Origin: Sphingopyxis sp. BSN-002
GTDB lineage: Bacteria > Pseudomonadota > Alphaproteobacteria > Sphingomonadales > Sphingomonadaceae
Direction of reading: 5' to 3'
Length of the DNA stretch: 64,000 nt
Assembly (NCBI RefSeq): GCF_022024275.1
Contig: NZ_CP091804.1
Coordinates: 186,001-250,000 of the forward strand
The notes beneath the pieces were generated by a model, which did not search any database, was not told where the DNA came from, and saw only the letters and a program-made list of their open reading frames with translations. The translations under genes were made by a program, and so were the position numbers. This document shows, in pieces, positions 8,725-15,795 of the stretch. Numbering within the stretch: position 1 is the stretch's first letter; every line of letters starts with the position of its first letter.

Positions 8725-8766
8725 CGGGGAGTGGCGCAGCCCGGTAGCGCGCTTGCTTTGGGAGCA
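8725..8766 (+). repeat. attL: 42-bp att core, 5' half of tRNA-Pro
   Basis: These 42 bases are identical to 50496-50537 and end just 3' of the anticodon loop (loop TTTGGGA). Downstream the sequence departs from tRNA into the 3' end of int. The copy is therefore a truncated tRNA gene without a T arm or acceptor 3' strand. Confidence 0.95.
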
Positions 8767-8775
8767 TAGAGCGTT

Positions 8776-9894
8776 CTACCCGATTTTCTTAGCATTTCTG
8801 CCGCTTTCCTGCAAGTTCAAATCCGGCTGTCCGGGACTATTCCGGGACTCGGTGAGCAAAAGGGCATTCGCGACATCGCCATCCGAGGCATGCGCGTAGC
8901 GCGCAGTCGTCGCAATATTGGAATGGCCGAGAAGCCGCTGCGTCACCTTGAGATTGCCGACTGCCCTTGTTACCCGCGTTGCCGCAGTGTGCCGCAAGTC
9001 ATGGAAGCGGAAGTCGTCAATCCCGGCGTCCGCCTTCGCTTTCGCCCACTTACGCGTCCATCCTTCACGCGAGAACGGGTATCGCTCGCCCTTGACGCGG
9101 GCTGCCCGATCGTTCCGCTTTGGCGCAGAACGCTGGCACACATAAGTAAAAACCCGTGGTCCGACTTTGGGGCGGCTGGCAATGATGGCGATCATGCGGG
9201 GCGACAAGGGAAAGCCGTGATAGCCGCCGCCCTTGACGCGGACTTCGGCGCGATTTCCAATCAGATCCACCTTGCTCCACAAGAGCGTAATAACCGACTG
9301 TCGCCGCTGCCCCGACAGCATGGCAAACTCGACTACCGCGGCCAAGTCCTCGGGCAATTTCTCGAATAGCCTGCGCTCCTCGTCTGCGGATAGCTCGCGG
9401 GTGCGCTCCTTTGGTTCCTTGAGCATGACGCCTTCCCACTCGATGTCGGGCTTGGCGTATTTCTTGGGGACGCGCCTGATGACGCGTTTGAGCAATTGGG
9501 TCTCTCGGTTGACCGTGGCATTGGAAACCAGAGTGTTCTTGTTCCTTGCCTTCTGACCGCGCCGCCATGCGATATATTTCTCGATGCCCTCGCGGTCGAT
9601 CTCGCTTAGCAGGGTGGAGGCTCCAAACTTCCCGGCCAGACGGTCTAGCTGGACCTTGGTCGCTTTGGCGTTGGCCTCGAATTGGCCGACCACTCCCCAA
9701 TAGTATCCAGTTGCCTCGTCCAAGGTTATCTCTGGCTTTTCCTTGCTCCCGGAAGCGATTTCGCGGCGCTTGTTGGTCTCGAACGCCTTCGCGGCACCTT
9801 TCTTCTCGGTCCCGGTGGAGCCGTGGTAGCGGACCCCTCCGACCTGAAAGTCATACTGCCAGTATGGAGACTTAGGCGTTTGATAGACCGTCAT
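8776..9894 (-). CDS. int: Tyrosine-recombinase integrase
   Basis: The 372-residue integrase has an N-terminal arm-binding region (YWQYDFQVGGVRYHGSTGT), a core-binding SAM-like domain and a C-terminal catalytic domain. Catalytic residues are visible as Arg197 (GQRRQS), Lys221, His298 and Arg301 (HDLRHT), His324 (LLGHSN) and the nucleophile Tyr333 (TTARYAH). It performs integration into, and with Xis excision from, tRNA-Pro. The stop lies 9 bp from the attL core. The start at 9894 sits 4 bp after the Xis-like stop; a longer form from 9948 would overlap that gene by 50 bp and is less likely. Confidence 0.93.
   Translation of the reverse strand: MTVYQTPKSPYWQYDFQVGGVRYHGSTGTEKKGAAKAFETNKRREIASGSKEKPEITLDEATGYYWGVVGQFEANAKATKVQLDRLAGKFGASTLLSEIDREGIEKYIAWRRGQKARNKNTLVSNATVNRETQLLKRVIRRVPKKYAKPDIEWEGVMLKEPKERTRELSADEERRLFEKLPEDLAAVVEFAMLSGQRRQSVITLLWSKVDLIGNRAEVRVKGGGYHGFPLSPRMIAIIASRPKVGPRVFTYVCQRSAPKRNDRAARVKGERYPFSREGWTRKWAKAKADAGIDDFRFHDLRHTAATRVTRAVGNLKVTQRLLGHSNIATTARYAHASDGDVANALLLTESRNSPGQPDLNLQESGRNAKKIG
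8830..8847. repeat. Left arm-type att repeat
   Basis: TCCGGGACTATTCCGGGA recurs exactly at 50379-50396 in the same orientation. It has an internal direct repeat CCGGGA with 11-bp spacing, about one helical turn. The copies lie 63 bp and 99 bp from the two att cores on the phage side, as expected for integrase arm-binding sites. This copy is inside the int coding sequence. Confidence 0.6.
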
Positions 9895-9898
9895 TGCG

Positions 9899-10153
9899 TT
9901 AGCGATACTGGCTGAGCGGAATGATTTTTCCGATATCGCCATTGCCACGGCGTACTTTGCGGTTTGTCGGACATGATTGCTCCACCCTCAGACGGGCCGC
10001 AAGATACTCCTCGCAATCCTCCGGTCGATAGAAGATTTTGCGAGCGCCGATCAGCACGTACCGGATTTCCCCTCGCTGGCGGATGCTGCGAAGGGTGCGC
10101 TCACCAATGCGGAGGCGCGTGGCGGCTTCCATTTCGGTGAGCAACTGGGTCAC
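9899..10153 (-). CDS. Small winged-HTH DNA-binding protein, probable excisionase
   Basis: The 84-residue product has an AlpA/MerR-like helix-turn-helix: LLTEMEAATRLRIGERTLRSIRQRGEIRYVLIG, then RKIFYRPEDCEEYLAAR. This is the pattern of phage Xis and AlpA proteins, which bend DNA at att sites. The position directly before int supports an excisionase. A GTG at 10153 overlaps the stop of the preceding gene as GTGA; a GTG three codons upstream at 10162 is possible. The basic tail (NRKVRRGNGD) may contact DNA. Confidence 0.8.
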   Translation of the reverse strand: MTQLLTEMEAATRLRIGERTLRSIRQRGEIRYVLIGARKIFYRPEDCEEYLAARLRVEQSCPTNRKVRRGNGDIGKIIPLSQYR

Positions 10154-10308
10154 CTGAACCACCCCCGCCGCGTCTCCACGACCTTCGGAGCAGCCCTATG
10201 GGTAGGGTAGAACCTTCCCTTGAGCCAGTAGCCTCCGCTTGTCATAACGGCTGCCTCGGGGTTGTGGGGTAGGCGCTCTACCTGTTTCCAGTTGCCGGAC
10301 TTGTTCAT
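10150..10308 (-). CDS. Small phage protein, 52 residues
   Basis: A short reading frame (MNKSGNWKQVERLPHNPE to RRGWFR) is coupled on both sides: its ATG overlaps the upstream stop as ATGA and its TGA overlaps the GTG of the Xis-like gene. The product is basic and aromatic-rich (GGYWLKGRFYPTH). No family is recognised. The perfect coupling and adjacent SD (GAAGGG) make it a likely real gene. Confidence 0.65.
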   Translation of the reverse strand: MNKSGNWKQVERLPHNPEAAVMTSGGYWLKGRFYPTHRAAPKVVETRRGWFR

Positions 10309-10862
10309 GGCGCATTCCCTTCGGGGACCGCGCTCTCGTGAACGGCACCGGCTTTGCCGTTACCGCCCTGACGGGCTTCGATCGCTTGCGCGGCGGATTG
10401 CGGATCGCCGAAGGTCGGCTGTCGTTCGGGACCGCAGGCGTCGAACTTGTCGCGAAACTGATCAGGGATGTATTTGTAGTACGCCCCCTGCGGCCTCATT
10501 TTGCGCGTTCGGCAGCAGAAGAGACGGGGCGCCCATTCAGGCCCGTAGCAATCATCTATCGCAGTCAACTCGCCAGCAGCCTCGTCGAGCAACGCAATGT
10601 TATCGGGCGTCAGTGGCTCTAGGTCCGCACACCCCCACAAGAACAAATCGCTGCAAGCCACGAAAACCTGCGACGGCGACTCTCCGACAGGGAATGAGTG
10701 CCACCATATCTCGCCGCCGAACCATTCGTGCTTGGCGATCAGACGCATGACCTCGATAGCGAACTCCGCGCTAGGGACGGAAGCCGGAACGGCGGAGACG
10801 CTTGCGGCTCCGTTCACGACGGCCCGGTCCGACTTGTCGGAAGCGCCCGTATCTTGTGCCAT
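10305..10862 (-). CDS. Phage protein of unknown function
   Basis: This 185-residue protein has a central conserved-looking stretch (AIEVMRLIAKHEWFGGEIWWHSF, split here for length) containing many aromatic residues, a middle with CYGPEW and CRTRKMRPQG, and a low-complexity end. It ends in VPEGNAP, where the Pro-Glu-Gly codons double as the Shine-Dalgarno of the next gene. This is the same junction type seen throughout the minus-strand array at the other end of the prophage. Function unknown. Confidence 0.7.
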   Translation of the reverse strand: MAQDTGASDKSDRAVVNGAASVSAVPASVPSAEFAIEVMRLIAKHEWFGGEIWWHSFPVGESPSQVFVACSDLFLWGCADLEPLTPDNIALLDEAAGELTAIDDCYGPEWAPRLFCCRTRKMRPQGAYYKYIPDQFRDKFDACGPERQPTFGDPQSAAQAIEARQGGNGKAGAVHESAVPEGNAP

Positions 10863-10937
10863 CTTAAATCCCTTTCCCGTCGGCCCCGGGGTTATGCGAG
10901 CGGACCGACGGATTATGCTGCTCGCGTTGCGGTGGAA

Positions 10938-11405
10938 CTATGCGGCCCGCTGCTGGCGATACCGCGCGTGATAGGTGTTCAGGTCGGGGTCGGGGCTGGT
11001 CAGCCGGATTCCCTGCTCGGCGCATTCCCGCTCGATGGTGTCGAGATAGCGGACCATTTGCGGAACCTTCATCTCGCTGGTGACGGGGATGAAGCGCATC
11101 GCGATCAGCTTTTGCGCGTATGGCAGCGGCTTGATTGCCGCGTCGTAGATCTCCCGAAACTCGGCGCTCTCTTCCCGCAGGATCGGAACGCCGTGAACCA
11201 GCTTCCATTCGCAGCGCACTTCGTCGGCTGTCATGTCGCCGCGCTGCTCGGCCGCTTCTCGCGCCCACAGGAATTGCAGCCGGTTCTGTTCGTGCGATCG
11301 GTCGCGGCCCAACTGCCATTCGACGGTGAAGGGCTTGGCAAGGTTCTTTGCCAGCACCATGAAGTCGAACAGGTCGTCTTCGTTATTGATGATCCGGCTC
11401 GGCAT
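10938..11405 (-). CDS. NinB-like recombination protein
   Basis: The 155-residue protein carries the NinB-type core RDRSHEQNRLQFLWAREAA, in which RSxxQNR and a following tryptophan helix correspond to lambda NinB (Orf), a mediator that loads recombinase on SSB-coated DNA. The rest (PQMVRYLDTIERECAEQG) is compatible. It sits in a recombination module with an HNH protein, an exonuclease and an ERF annealing protein. The match rests on the short core pattern. The start overlaps the upstream stop as TAATG. Confidence 0.6.
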   Translation of the reverse strand: MPSRIINNEDDLFDFMVLAKNLAKPFTVEWQLGRDRSHEQNRLQFLWAREAAEQRGDMTADEVRCEWKLVHGVPILREESAEFREIYDAAIKPLPYAQKLIAMRFIPVTSEMKVPQMVRYLDTIERECAEQGIRLTSPDPDLNTYHARYRQQRAA

Positions 11406-11749
11406 TATGCCAACTCCCTTTCACGCTTGGCGTCGCGGATTTGAGCAGCCCGCGGCGACTGGCGGCAGAACTCGTCAATGAGGGCCTCCACGTCGATCCC
11501 TGCCCAAAAGGTCCGCTCTCCGACCTCATGCTGACGGGCATGGTGCGCCCGACAGAGGCTCACGGTGCGGAAGTCGTCCGGCTTCTGTGAAATGCCTGCA
11601 CCGCTCCCGAAGCGGACGTGCGCGACCTCTATCGGACGGTCAGTGCAGCCGGTGATGCAGCATTCATGCGAGCGCACGAAATTGCAGTGGGCTTGTGACC
11701 GCCAGCGGGTGGCGCGCTTGGGCTTCTTCGGGATGCGCTTCGGGAACAT
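11405..11749 (-). CDS. HNH-type nuclease-like protein of the phage recombination module
   Basis: The 114-residue product has a basic N-terminus (KRIPKKPKRATRW) and a zinc/HNH-like core: CCITGCTDRPIEVAHVRFG, then SLCRAHHARQHEVGE. The IEVAHVRFG...LCRAHHxxQH arrangement is typical of DUF968/NinG-like recombination endonucleases that accompany NinB in lambdoid phages. It probably resolves or trims recombination intermediates. Start overlaps the upstream stop (TGATG). Confidence 0.7.
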   Translation of the reverse strand: MFPKRIPKKPKRATRWRSQAHCNFVRSHECCITGCTDRPIEVAHVRFGSGAGISQKPDDFRTVSLCRAHHARQHEVGERTFWAGIDVEALIDEFCRQSPRAAQIRDAKRERELA

Positions 11750-11919
11750 CAGCCGGCCTTCCGCCAGCGACGGGCGCTGCGATAGGACCAGCCCACAGCA
11801 TGGGCGGCGCGCTTGAGCGGCATGCCCTCTGCCAGCAGGCGGGAAAGCTCCCGCTGTCGTGCAATGCGGGCCGACACGCGAACGGCGGTGGCCATATGGG
11901 CGCGCTCGGCGAGGGTCAT
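11749..11919 (-). CDS. Small HTH-like phage protein
   Basis: A 56-residue basic protein (MTLAERAHMATAVRVSARI to RRWRKAG) contains LAEGMPLKRAAHAVGWSYRS, which reads as a helix-turn-helix of the resolvase or homeodomain type. Its start overlaps the end of the exonuclease gene (ATGA) and its stop overlaps the HNH gene start (TGATG). It may be a DNA-binding accessory protein; no family is certain. Confidence 0.65.
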   Translation of the reverse strand: MTLAERAHMATAVRVSARIARQRELSRLLAEGMPLKRAAHAVGWSYRSARRWRKAG

Positions 11920-12548
11920 GCCGCTTCTTTCAGATAGCGGGCCTCAAGGTCGGCGACGGTGGCCGCGACTTCGGCGAGAAAATCCTGAACGTGCGCCTCA
12001 ATGTCATCGATCATCGCTTGATCGCGGGAAACGCGGGCAACATGCAGGCGCATCCGCTCGGGTAAGCGGGGGTCATAGCTGGCGAAGTCGCACCACTGGC
12101 GACCGGTGCAGGCCATCTGCCACTGCATTTGCTTGATGTATTTGTCCGCAATCGGCTCGCCCCGCAGTGTGGCAATATGCGTTGCGCTGTTGGGGCACTT
12201 GATTTCGACAAGGCCATCATCCCCGACCAGCCCGTCAGGCGATGCTCCACTGTCGGCAATGACCGGATGGCGAGCAAAGCCGATCTCATCGACGAATTCG
12301 CCCACGTGGAGGCCATACGCCTCGCGAGCTTCGGGCTCCCAATCGGTCCCCCACTGCATCGCGGCGTTCGAGTAGCCCTGCTCAGCCGTGCCGGTCAGGC
12401 GTTCGCAGACGAGCTGCGCTGCATAGTTGGCGCGTGAAGCACCCCAGCCCTTTTGCGTGCGGGCCATGAGGTCAGCAATCTTGCTCGCCGTGACCTTTCC
12501 GCACCGCTCAGCGAACCATTCTGGCGAGCGCTGTTCGATCTCATCCAT
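11916..12548 (-). CDS. YqaJ-type phage exonuclease
   Basis: The 210-residue protein matches the YqaJ/lambda exonuclease fold of the PD-(D/E)XK superfamily. It begins with QRSPEWFAERCGKVTASKI, then has WGTDWEPEAREAYG, the catalytic GASPDGLVG and VEIKCPN (Asp...Glu-x-Lys), and ends with the helix YIKQMQWQMACTG. It should degrade one strand of double-stranded ends to make 3' overhangs for the neighbouring ERF annealing protein. The ATG at 12548 overlaps the ERF stop (TGATG); a GTG one codon earlier is possible. Confidence 0.92.
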   Translation of the reverse strand: MDEIEQRSPEWFAERCGKVTASKIADLMARTQKGWGASRANYAAQLVCERLTGTAEQGYSNAAMQWGTDWEPEAREAYGLHVGEFVDEIGFARHPVIADSGASPDGLVGDDGLVEIKCPNSATHIATLRGEPIADKYIKQMQWQMACTGRQWCDFASYDPRLPERMRLHVARVSRDQAMIDDIEAHVQDFLAEVAATVADLEARYLKEAA

Positions 12549-13309
12549 CACTGGATACCTCGCGCCTTGACCTGCCGGTCGATCCAGTTTTTCACGCTGG
12601 TCAGCCGGTCGGCGCGGATTTCGGCAACGTCGGCGACCTTCGCGACCTTGAGCAAGTCGGCGATAGGGATGTTGTTCGAGGTCATGATAGTCTCGATATC
12701 GTCGATATCCTTTTCACCGATCGTTTTGGGCGCTTCCCGGCGAGGACCAAGGTTGCCGTCGTCATCTTCCGCGCCGACCGCCACATTCCAGATGCCCTTG
12801 AGCAAATAGCGCGCTCCATAGGAGCCTGCGGCGCCTGCCGCGTGCGTCTTGGTCATGACGTCGCCGCCCTTCGCTCCCTTGCCGTCAGCAGGCATGTCGC
12901 GGTGATAGGTGCGCGTATGTCCGGCTGTGTGTGCGACGTAGCAGAGGACGCGGACATGCTCGGGCTTGGGGCTATCTCCCTCGTCAAAGCTTAAGGAAAA
13001 GCCGTGCGCCGTGTAGATCGGCCTCAATGCGCGATCCAGTTTGTCGAACGTGGCGTAACGGCTCTTGGTCTGCGGGTTGGATGCGTTCGCCGAGATCGGC
13101 CGCATTTCCGCCTGCGCGGCATTCATCGCTTGATTGAACGCCAGTTCGGCCTCGCGAGCGGACACCTGTTGCTGTAGAGCGATCAGGCGTTCCATCTTGT
13201 CGATATCGACAGCGGGATCGCTGGCTGCGCGAGCGATGACGTCGATAAGGCTGGCTGAATAGTTGGCAACAGCAGTTTCGGGCGCCTCGACTTTCTGCAA
13301 AGCGGTCAT
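12548..13309 (-). CDS. ERF-family single-strand annealing protein
   Basis: The 253-residue protein has the ERF signature KSRYATFDKLDRALRPIYTA followed by HGFSLSFDEGD, near residues 80-110, and a downstream GSYGARYLLKGIWNV segment also typical of ERF. ERF proteins anneal complementary single strands, working with a 5'-3' exonuclease, here the coupled YqaJ protein. P22 carries the founding member, consistent with the P22-like nature of the phage. An HhH-like C-terminal region (IPIADLLKVAKV) may bind DNA. Confidence 0.92.
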   Translation of the reverse strand: MTALQKVEAPETAVANYSASLIDVIARAASDPAVDIDKMERLIALQQQVSAREAELAFNQAMNAAQAEMRPISANASNPQTKSRYATFDKLDRALRPIYTAHGFSLSFDEGDSPKPEHVRVLCYVAHTAGHTRTYHRDMPADGKGAKGGDVMTKTHAAGAAGSYGARYLLKGIWNVAVGAEDDDGNLGPRREAPKTIGEKDIDDIETIMTSNNIPIADLLKVAKVADVAEIRADRLTSVKNWIDRQVKARGIQ

Positions 13310-13360
13310 TTCGATTCTCCATTCGCAAGGGGATTGATGCGCGAAGCGGCAAGACCCGAA

Positions 13361-13389
13361 GGGGCTTGATCCGACAGGACGAAAGCCCC
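13361..13389. repeat. Inverted repeat upstream of the ERF gene
   Basis: GGGGCTT (13361-13367) and AAGCCCC (13383-13389) form a 7-bp stem with a 15-nt loop in the 100-bp leader between a small membrane-protein gene and the ERF gene. No U-tract follows, so it is more likely an mRNA structure than a terminator. Confidence 0.35.
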
Positions 13390-13412
13390 GGTCGCGAAGC
13401 GATGCGCCGAAC

Positions 13413-13592
13413 TCACAGCGACACCATCAAAGCAAAAAGAAGTCCCACCCCAGCATAAACCCATAGAGGGACAGAAGCCCCTTCAAGGGGGAGGGGTTGA
13501 ACGGTCTCGGCGGGAACAAGCATAAGCTCAGGGAGGGCATCTGAATGCGTTTCCCTATTGTATGCTTCCAAAGCGTCGCGGTAGGTGGTCAT
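13413..13592 (-). CDS. Small single-pass membrane protein
   Basis: A 59-residue product has an acidic soluble N-terminus (MTTYRDALEAYNRETHSD) and a C-terminal hydrophobic helix (VPLWVYAGVGLLFALMVSL), giving a tail-anchored topology. GAGAGG lies 8 nt upstream of the ATG. It belongs to the leftward early operon. Function unknown; small tail-anchored early phage proteins often target host envelope or division factors, but nothing here proves that. Confidence 0.65.
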   Translation of the reverse strand: MTTYRDALEAYNRETHSDALPELMLVPAETVQPLPLEGASVPLWVYAGVGLLFALMVSL

Positions 13593-13618
13593 AACTCTAC
13601 CTCTCGATAAGGGGGTTG

Positions 13619-13777
13619 TCAGGCGGAGCGATCGCTGCTGGGGTGCCCAATCGCAGCTTCCGAGGTCATGAAAACCGTCCAGAATTTGTAGCTGCGGGAG
13701 GCCGGACGGTAGATCAGGCCGTTTCCCTTCCTCCAGAATGAGAGGGCTTCGCTCTCCGTCTCGAACGTGTAGAACAT
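13619..13777 (-). CDS. Small early phage protein, 52 residues
   Basis: The frame MFYTFETESEALSFWRKG to PSSDRSA is aromatic-rich, soluble and compact, and lies in line with the leftward operon 26 bp upstream of the previous gene. The FxTESEALxFWRK pattern looks like a small folded domain. No family recognised. Confidence 0.55.
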   Translation of the reverse strand: MFYTFETESEALSFWRKGNGLIYRPASRSYKFWTVFMTSEAAIGHPSSDRSA

Positions 13778-13790
13778 GTCGTTTCGCCTT

Positions 13791-13967
13791 TCAGATACGG
13801 TCGGAATGTTGGTTGGGCTGGTCAGGGCCAGCGGTGAAGTCGCGGGTCTCGAAGTCGAAGCCGTACTTGGCGGTCATCATCTCGAACCATTCATCGTCAG
13901 AGCATGTCTGGATGAGGTCGACGTGCGTCTCGATGGGATGCTCGCGGCAGAGGTAGGTCGGGATCAT
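13791..13967 (-). CDS. Small early phage protein, 58 residues
   Basis: The start at 13967 overlaps the upstream stop (ATGA) and has AGAGGA about 9 nt upstream; a longer frame to 14093 would overlap another gene and lacks support. The product (MIPTYLCREHPIETHVDLIQ...) is acidic with a FDFETRDFTAGPDQ tail. Function unknown. Confidence 0.6.
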   Translation of the reverse strand: MIPTYLCREHPIETHVDLIQTCSDDEWFEMMTAKYGFDFETRDFTAGPDQPNQHSDRI

Positions 13968-14137
13968 GCGACCAGATCCTCTTTCATGGCGAAATGCGCC
14001 CGCCATGCGCGTTCCAGCGACGACCAAGCGCGTGGGCTGTGATCCTGCTGAAAGCGGCGCACAAATCCCGCCGCTGCGAAGTGAAAGCCGCAAGCGATCA
14101 TGTACGTCTGGATTTCATGGGCGCGATACTCGCTCAT
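13964..14137 (-). CDS. Small early phage protein, 57 residues
   Basis: The product MSEYRAHEIQTYMIACGFHF...AMKEDLVA is helical and aromatic. Both ends are coupled by ATGA overlaps with neighbours, which fixes start and stop. Function unknown. Confidence 0.6.
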   Translation of the reverse strand: MSEYRAHEIQTYMIACGFHFAAAGFVRRFQQDHSPRAWSSLERAWRAHFAMKEDLVA

Positions 14138-14445
14138 GCCACAGGCTCCCCGACCGGCTGCCAGAAGGGCATCGCCTTGGGGAACCGGCCCTTCATGGCC
14201 TTCTTGACGCGAAGGAGGGCGAACAGGGCTGCCGTGTGGCGGTGAACGATGTCCTGCATACCGGCGCGGCGGGCATTGCGAATGCGGCCAGCGGTCAGGA
14301 GGATTTCGTCCTGCAGGATATGGAGCGCGGTCCACGCCGTGCCGTTGCGGACGCGGTCCTGCAAAGCGACGCGCTCTTTGGCCGCGTTCTGCGGTTTGCC
14401 TATCTCGGATGCGATATGGCGGGCAATGTGGGCGGGGTAGGTCAT
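14134..14445 (-). CDS. Early phage protein, 103 residues
   Basis: The start at 14445 (MTYPAHIARHIASEIGKPQ) is coupled to the upstream stop by ATGA; a longer frame from 14484 would overlap that gene. The protein is strongly basic and helical (NAAKERVALQDRVRN, RIRNARRAGMQDIVHRH), suggesting nucleic-acid binding. No family recognised. Confidence 0.65.
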   Translation of the reverse strand: MTYPAHIARHIASEIGKPQNAAKERVALQDRVRNGTAWTALHILQDEILLTAGRIRNARRAGMQDIVHRHTAALFALLRVKKAMKGRFPKAMPFWQPVGEPVA

Positions 14446-14720
14446 GCGACGCCTCCAGCGCGTGGTGCATTTTCCGCCCACCATGCTTCACAGGTTTCGC
14501 ATTCAGCCGTGCCGGGGGTATCCTCGCCGCAAGTTCCGCACCAAGCTGAGGTAAGGGCATTGGCAATCTGCTGTGCCCGCCATTGTGCGACCGCTTCGCC
14601 GTGCTTTCCGAAGCCCCGGTAGACGAGGGCGATCAAACGACCATGGGCATCGCGAACGATGTGGTCGCCATTGCACGGGCCGGTGGCGTCTGCCTCAACA
14701 GTGAGGGGCAGCGCGCTCAC
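14442..14720 (-). CDS. Early phage protein with a zinc-ribbon-like C-terminus
   Basis: The 92-residue protein has a beta-rich N-terminal half (GDHIVRDAHGRLIALVYRG) and a C-terminal four-cysteine motif, CGTCGEDTPG then CETC, consistent with a small zinc ribbon. It is coupled to both neighbours by 4-nt overlaps. It may bind DNA or protein; function unknown. Confidence 0.65.
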   Translation of the reverse strand: MSALPLTVEADATGPCNGDHIVRDAHGRLIALVYRGFGKHGEAVAQWRAQQIANALTSAWCGTCGEDTPGTAECETCEAWWAENAPRAGGVA

Positions 14721-14905
14721 GTCGAGGCCCGATCACGCAGCACGCCAGCGAGAAAATCGTCGGCCTTGCTGACCTCATGGATCAGGCCGTAAATCTCGGG
14801 CAACTTGTCGTCGGCGGTCGAGTGGTCCTGCACAACGGCTTCGATCAGATCGACAGCGTCTGCGAGGCGCTTGTCGGCCCACATGGAGAAGTGCTTGAGC
14901 ATCAT
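14717..14905 (-). CDS. Small early phage protein, 62 residues
   Basis: The product MMLKHFSMWADKRLADAVDL... is an acidic helical protein. The ATG at 14905 overlaps the upstream stop (ATGA); the second ATG at 14902 is also possible. Function unknown. Confidence 0.6.
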   Translation of the reverse strand: MMLKHFSMWADKRLADAVDLIEAVVQDHSTADDKLPEIYGLIHEVSKADDFLAGVLRDRAST

Positions 14906-15108
14906 GCCGCCCACCCGCGAAAGCAGCGGTGCGCTTCGATGCTGCGCTCGGCCCGCTCCTGCGTCTGGTAAGCGACACGGCCAGCATAGCCAGCGCCACG
15001 GGTGAAGTAGCGGCCCTTCCAACGACCAGTGGTCTGAACGCTGACGACAGCCTGTTCAGTGCCGTAGGTGCCTTCGATGTTGGCGGTGCGTATGATCTTA
15101 TGTGACAT
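14902..15108 (-). CDS. First gene of the leftward early operon
   Basis: The 68-residue product (MSHKIIRTANIEGTYGTEQA...) has a short beta-rich region (VVSVQTTGRWKGRYFTRG) and a basic helix ending in RCFRGWAA. GTGAGG lies about 5 nt before the ATG at 15108. It is the first gene after the leftward promoter, the position of lambda N, but has no arginine-rich antiterminator N-terminus. Function unknown. Confidence 0.65.
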   Translation of the reverse strand: MSHKIIRTANIEGTYGTEQAVVSVQTTGRWKGRYFTRGAGYAGRVAYQTQERAERSIEAHRCFRGWAA

Positions 15109-15135
15109 TGTCAGCCTCACGTTGTCTGTGAGGCG

Positions 15136-15164
15136 TTGCTACGTTATTCGTAGGGCGTAGTCAA
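15136..15164 (-). promoter_or_regulatory. Leftward early promoter PL
   Basis: Reading the minus strand, TTGACT (15164-15159), a 17-bp spacer and TAGCAA (15141-15136) form a good sigma70 promoter driving the operon at 15108. Operator 1 fills the spacer and overlaps the first three bases of the -10 box; operator 2 touches the -35 box. Confidence 0.7.
15139..15153. promoter_or_regulatory. Operator OL1
   Basis: CTACGTTATTCGTAG is a perfect CTACG/CGTAG inverted repeat with a 5-bp centre, embedded in the leftward promoter between the -35 and -10 boxes. The same palindrome controls the rightward promoter at 16824. Confidence 0.75.
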
Positions 15165-15178
15165 TACGAAAAACGTAG
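15164..15178. promoter_or_regulatory. Operator OL2
   Basis: ATACGAAAAACGTAG is the same palindrome with one outer mismatch. Its centre is 25 bp from that of OL1, close to two and a half helical turns, and it abuts the -35 box of the leftward promoter. Confidence 0.6.
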
Positions 15179-15227
15179 GATGCGCAAAAATGGATCAAAC
15201 GCTTGGATTGAAGGACTTAGACGAAAG

Positions 15228-15431
15228 CTAAGGACCGAACGCCTCATTGAAGATCGCCATCACCACCTCCTCCTCAATGCCAGGTATCGACATAAGGACC
15301 GACGCCACCTCGATCTTGAGCAGCGCCACTGTCTCCTCTGACAGCTTCCCCTTGGACGCCTCTGCCAGTCGCAGGACGATATCTAGGGGCAGGGTGATGG
15401 CTGCCAGTTCAAGGTCGGCGCGCAGGGGCAA
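15228..15431 (-). CDS. Small protein in the repressor-PL interval
   Basis: The 67-residue product (MPLRADLELAAITLPLDIVL...) is acidic and helical. A TTG start at 15431 is preceded by AGGGA 6 nt upstream and follows the previous gene after 7 bp. It lies in the segment that would be transcribed with the repressor in a lysogen. Function unknown. Confidence 0.55.
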   Translation of the reverse strand: MPLRADLELAAITLPLDIVLRLAEASKGKLSEETVALLKIEVASVLMSIPGIEEEVVMAIFNEAFGP

Positions 15432-15438
15432 GGCGTCC

Positions 15439-15783
15439 CTATATCGAATTGATCTTGCTGAAGGCGTCTCGGCCCAAGAGGACGACGAGAAGGCCAGTGC
15501 CCAGCCACGCTGCGGCGAATTCCCATCCTTCGTAGCGATGCCACAGGAGGTTGGCCGTCAAGATCATCGACGGAATGAGCCCCAATGCAAAGCTGAACTC
15601 CATCGCGTCTTTCGCACGCTCGACGCGAGAATGTGTGTTGGCAAGCTTCTTGCGGGTCTCGCTCGACCGCGCCTGCTCCGCGCGAAGGTCAATTTCCAGT
15701 CGCCGAACGCGGTCCTCTATATCCGGAGTGGGTGGGGCCGAATTCCCAAAGGTAGCAGCCCACTGGTCTGGTTCGTTCGACAT
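15439..15783 (-). CDS. Membrane protein with a cytoplasmic coiled coil
   Basis: The 114-residue product has a Pro-rich start, a charged heptad region (DRVRRLEIDLRAEQARSSET, RVERAKDAMEF) and two hydrophobic helices (FALGLIPSMILTANLL and AAAWLGTGLLVVLLG) forming a hairpin. It lies between repressor and PL, the location of rexAB in lambda, so a lysogen-expressed envelope or superinfection-exclusion function is plausible. No homology is claimed. Confidence 0.65.
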   Translation of the reverse strand: MSNEPDQWAATFGNSAPPTPDIEDRVRRLEIDLRAEQARSSETRKKLANTHSRVERAKDAMEFSFALGLIPSMILTANLLWHRYEGWEFAAAWLGTGLLVVLLGRDAFSKINSI

Positions 15784-15795
15784 GCCCGAAATCCT

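Noticed and set aside
7149..8795. 548-residue minus-strand frame opposite the M20 peptidase
   Set aside because: The plus strand has clear metal-binding motifs; the antisense product is Arg/His-rich.
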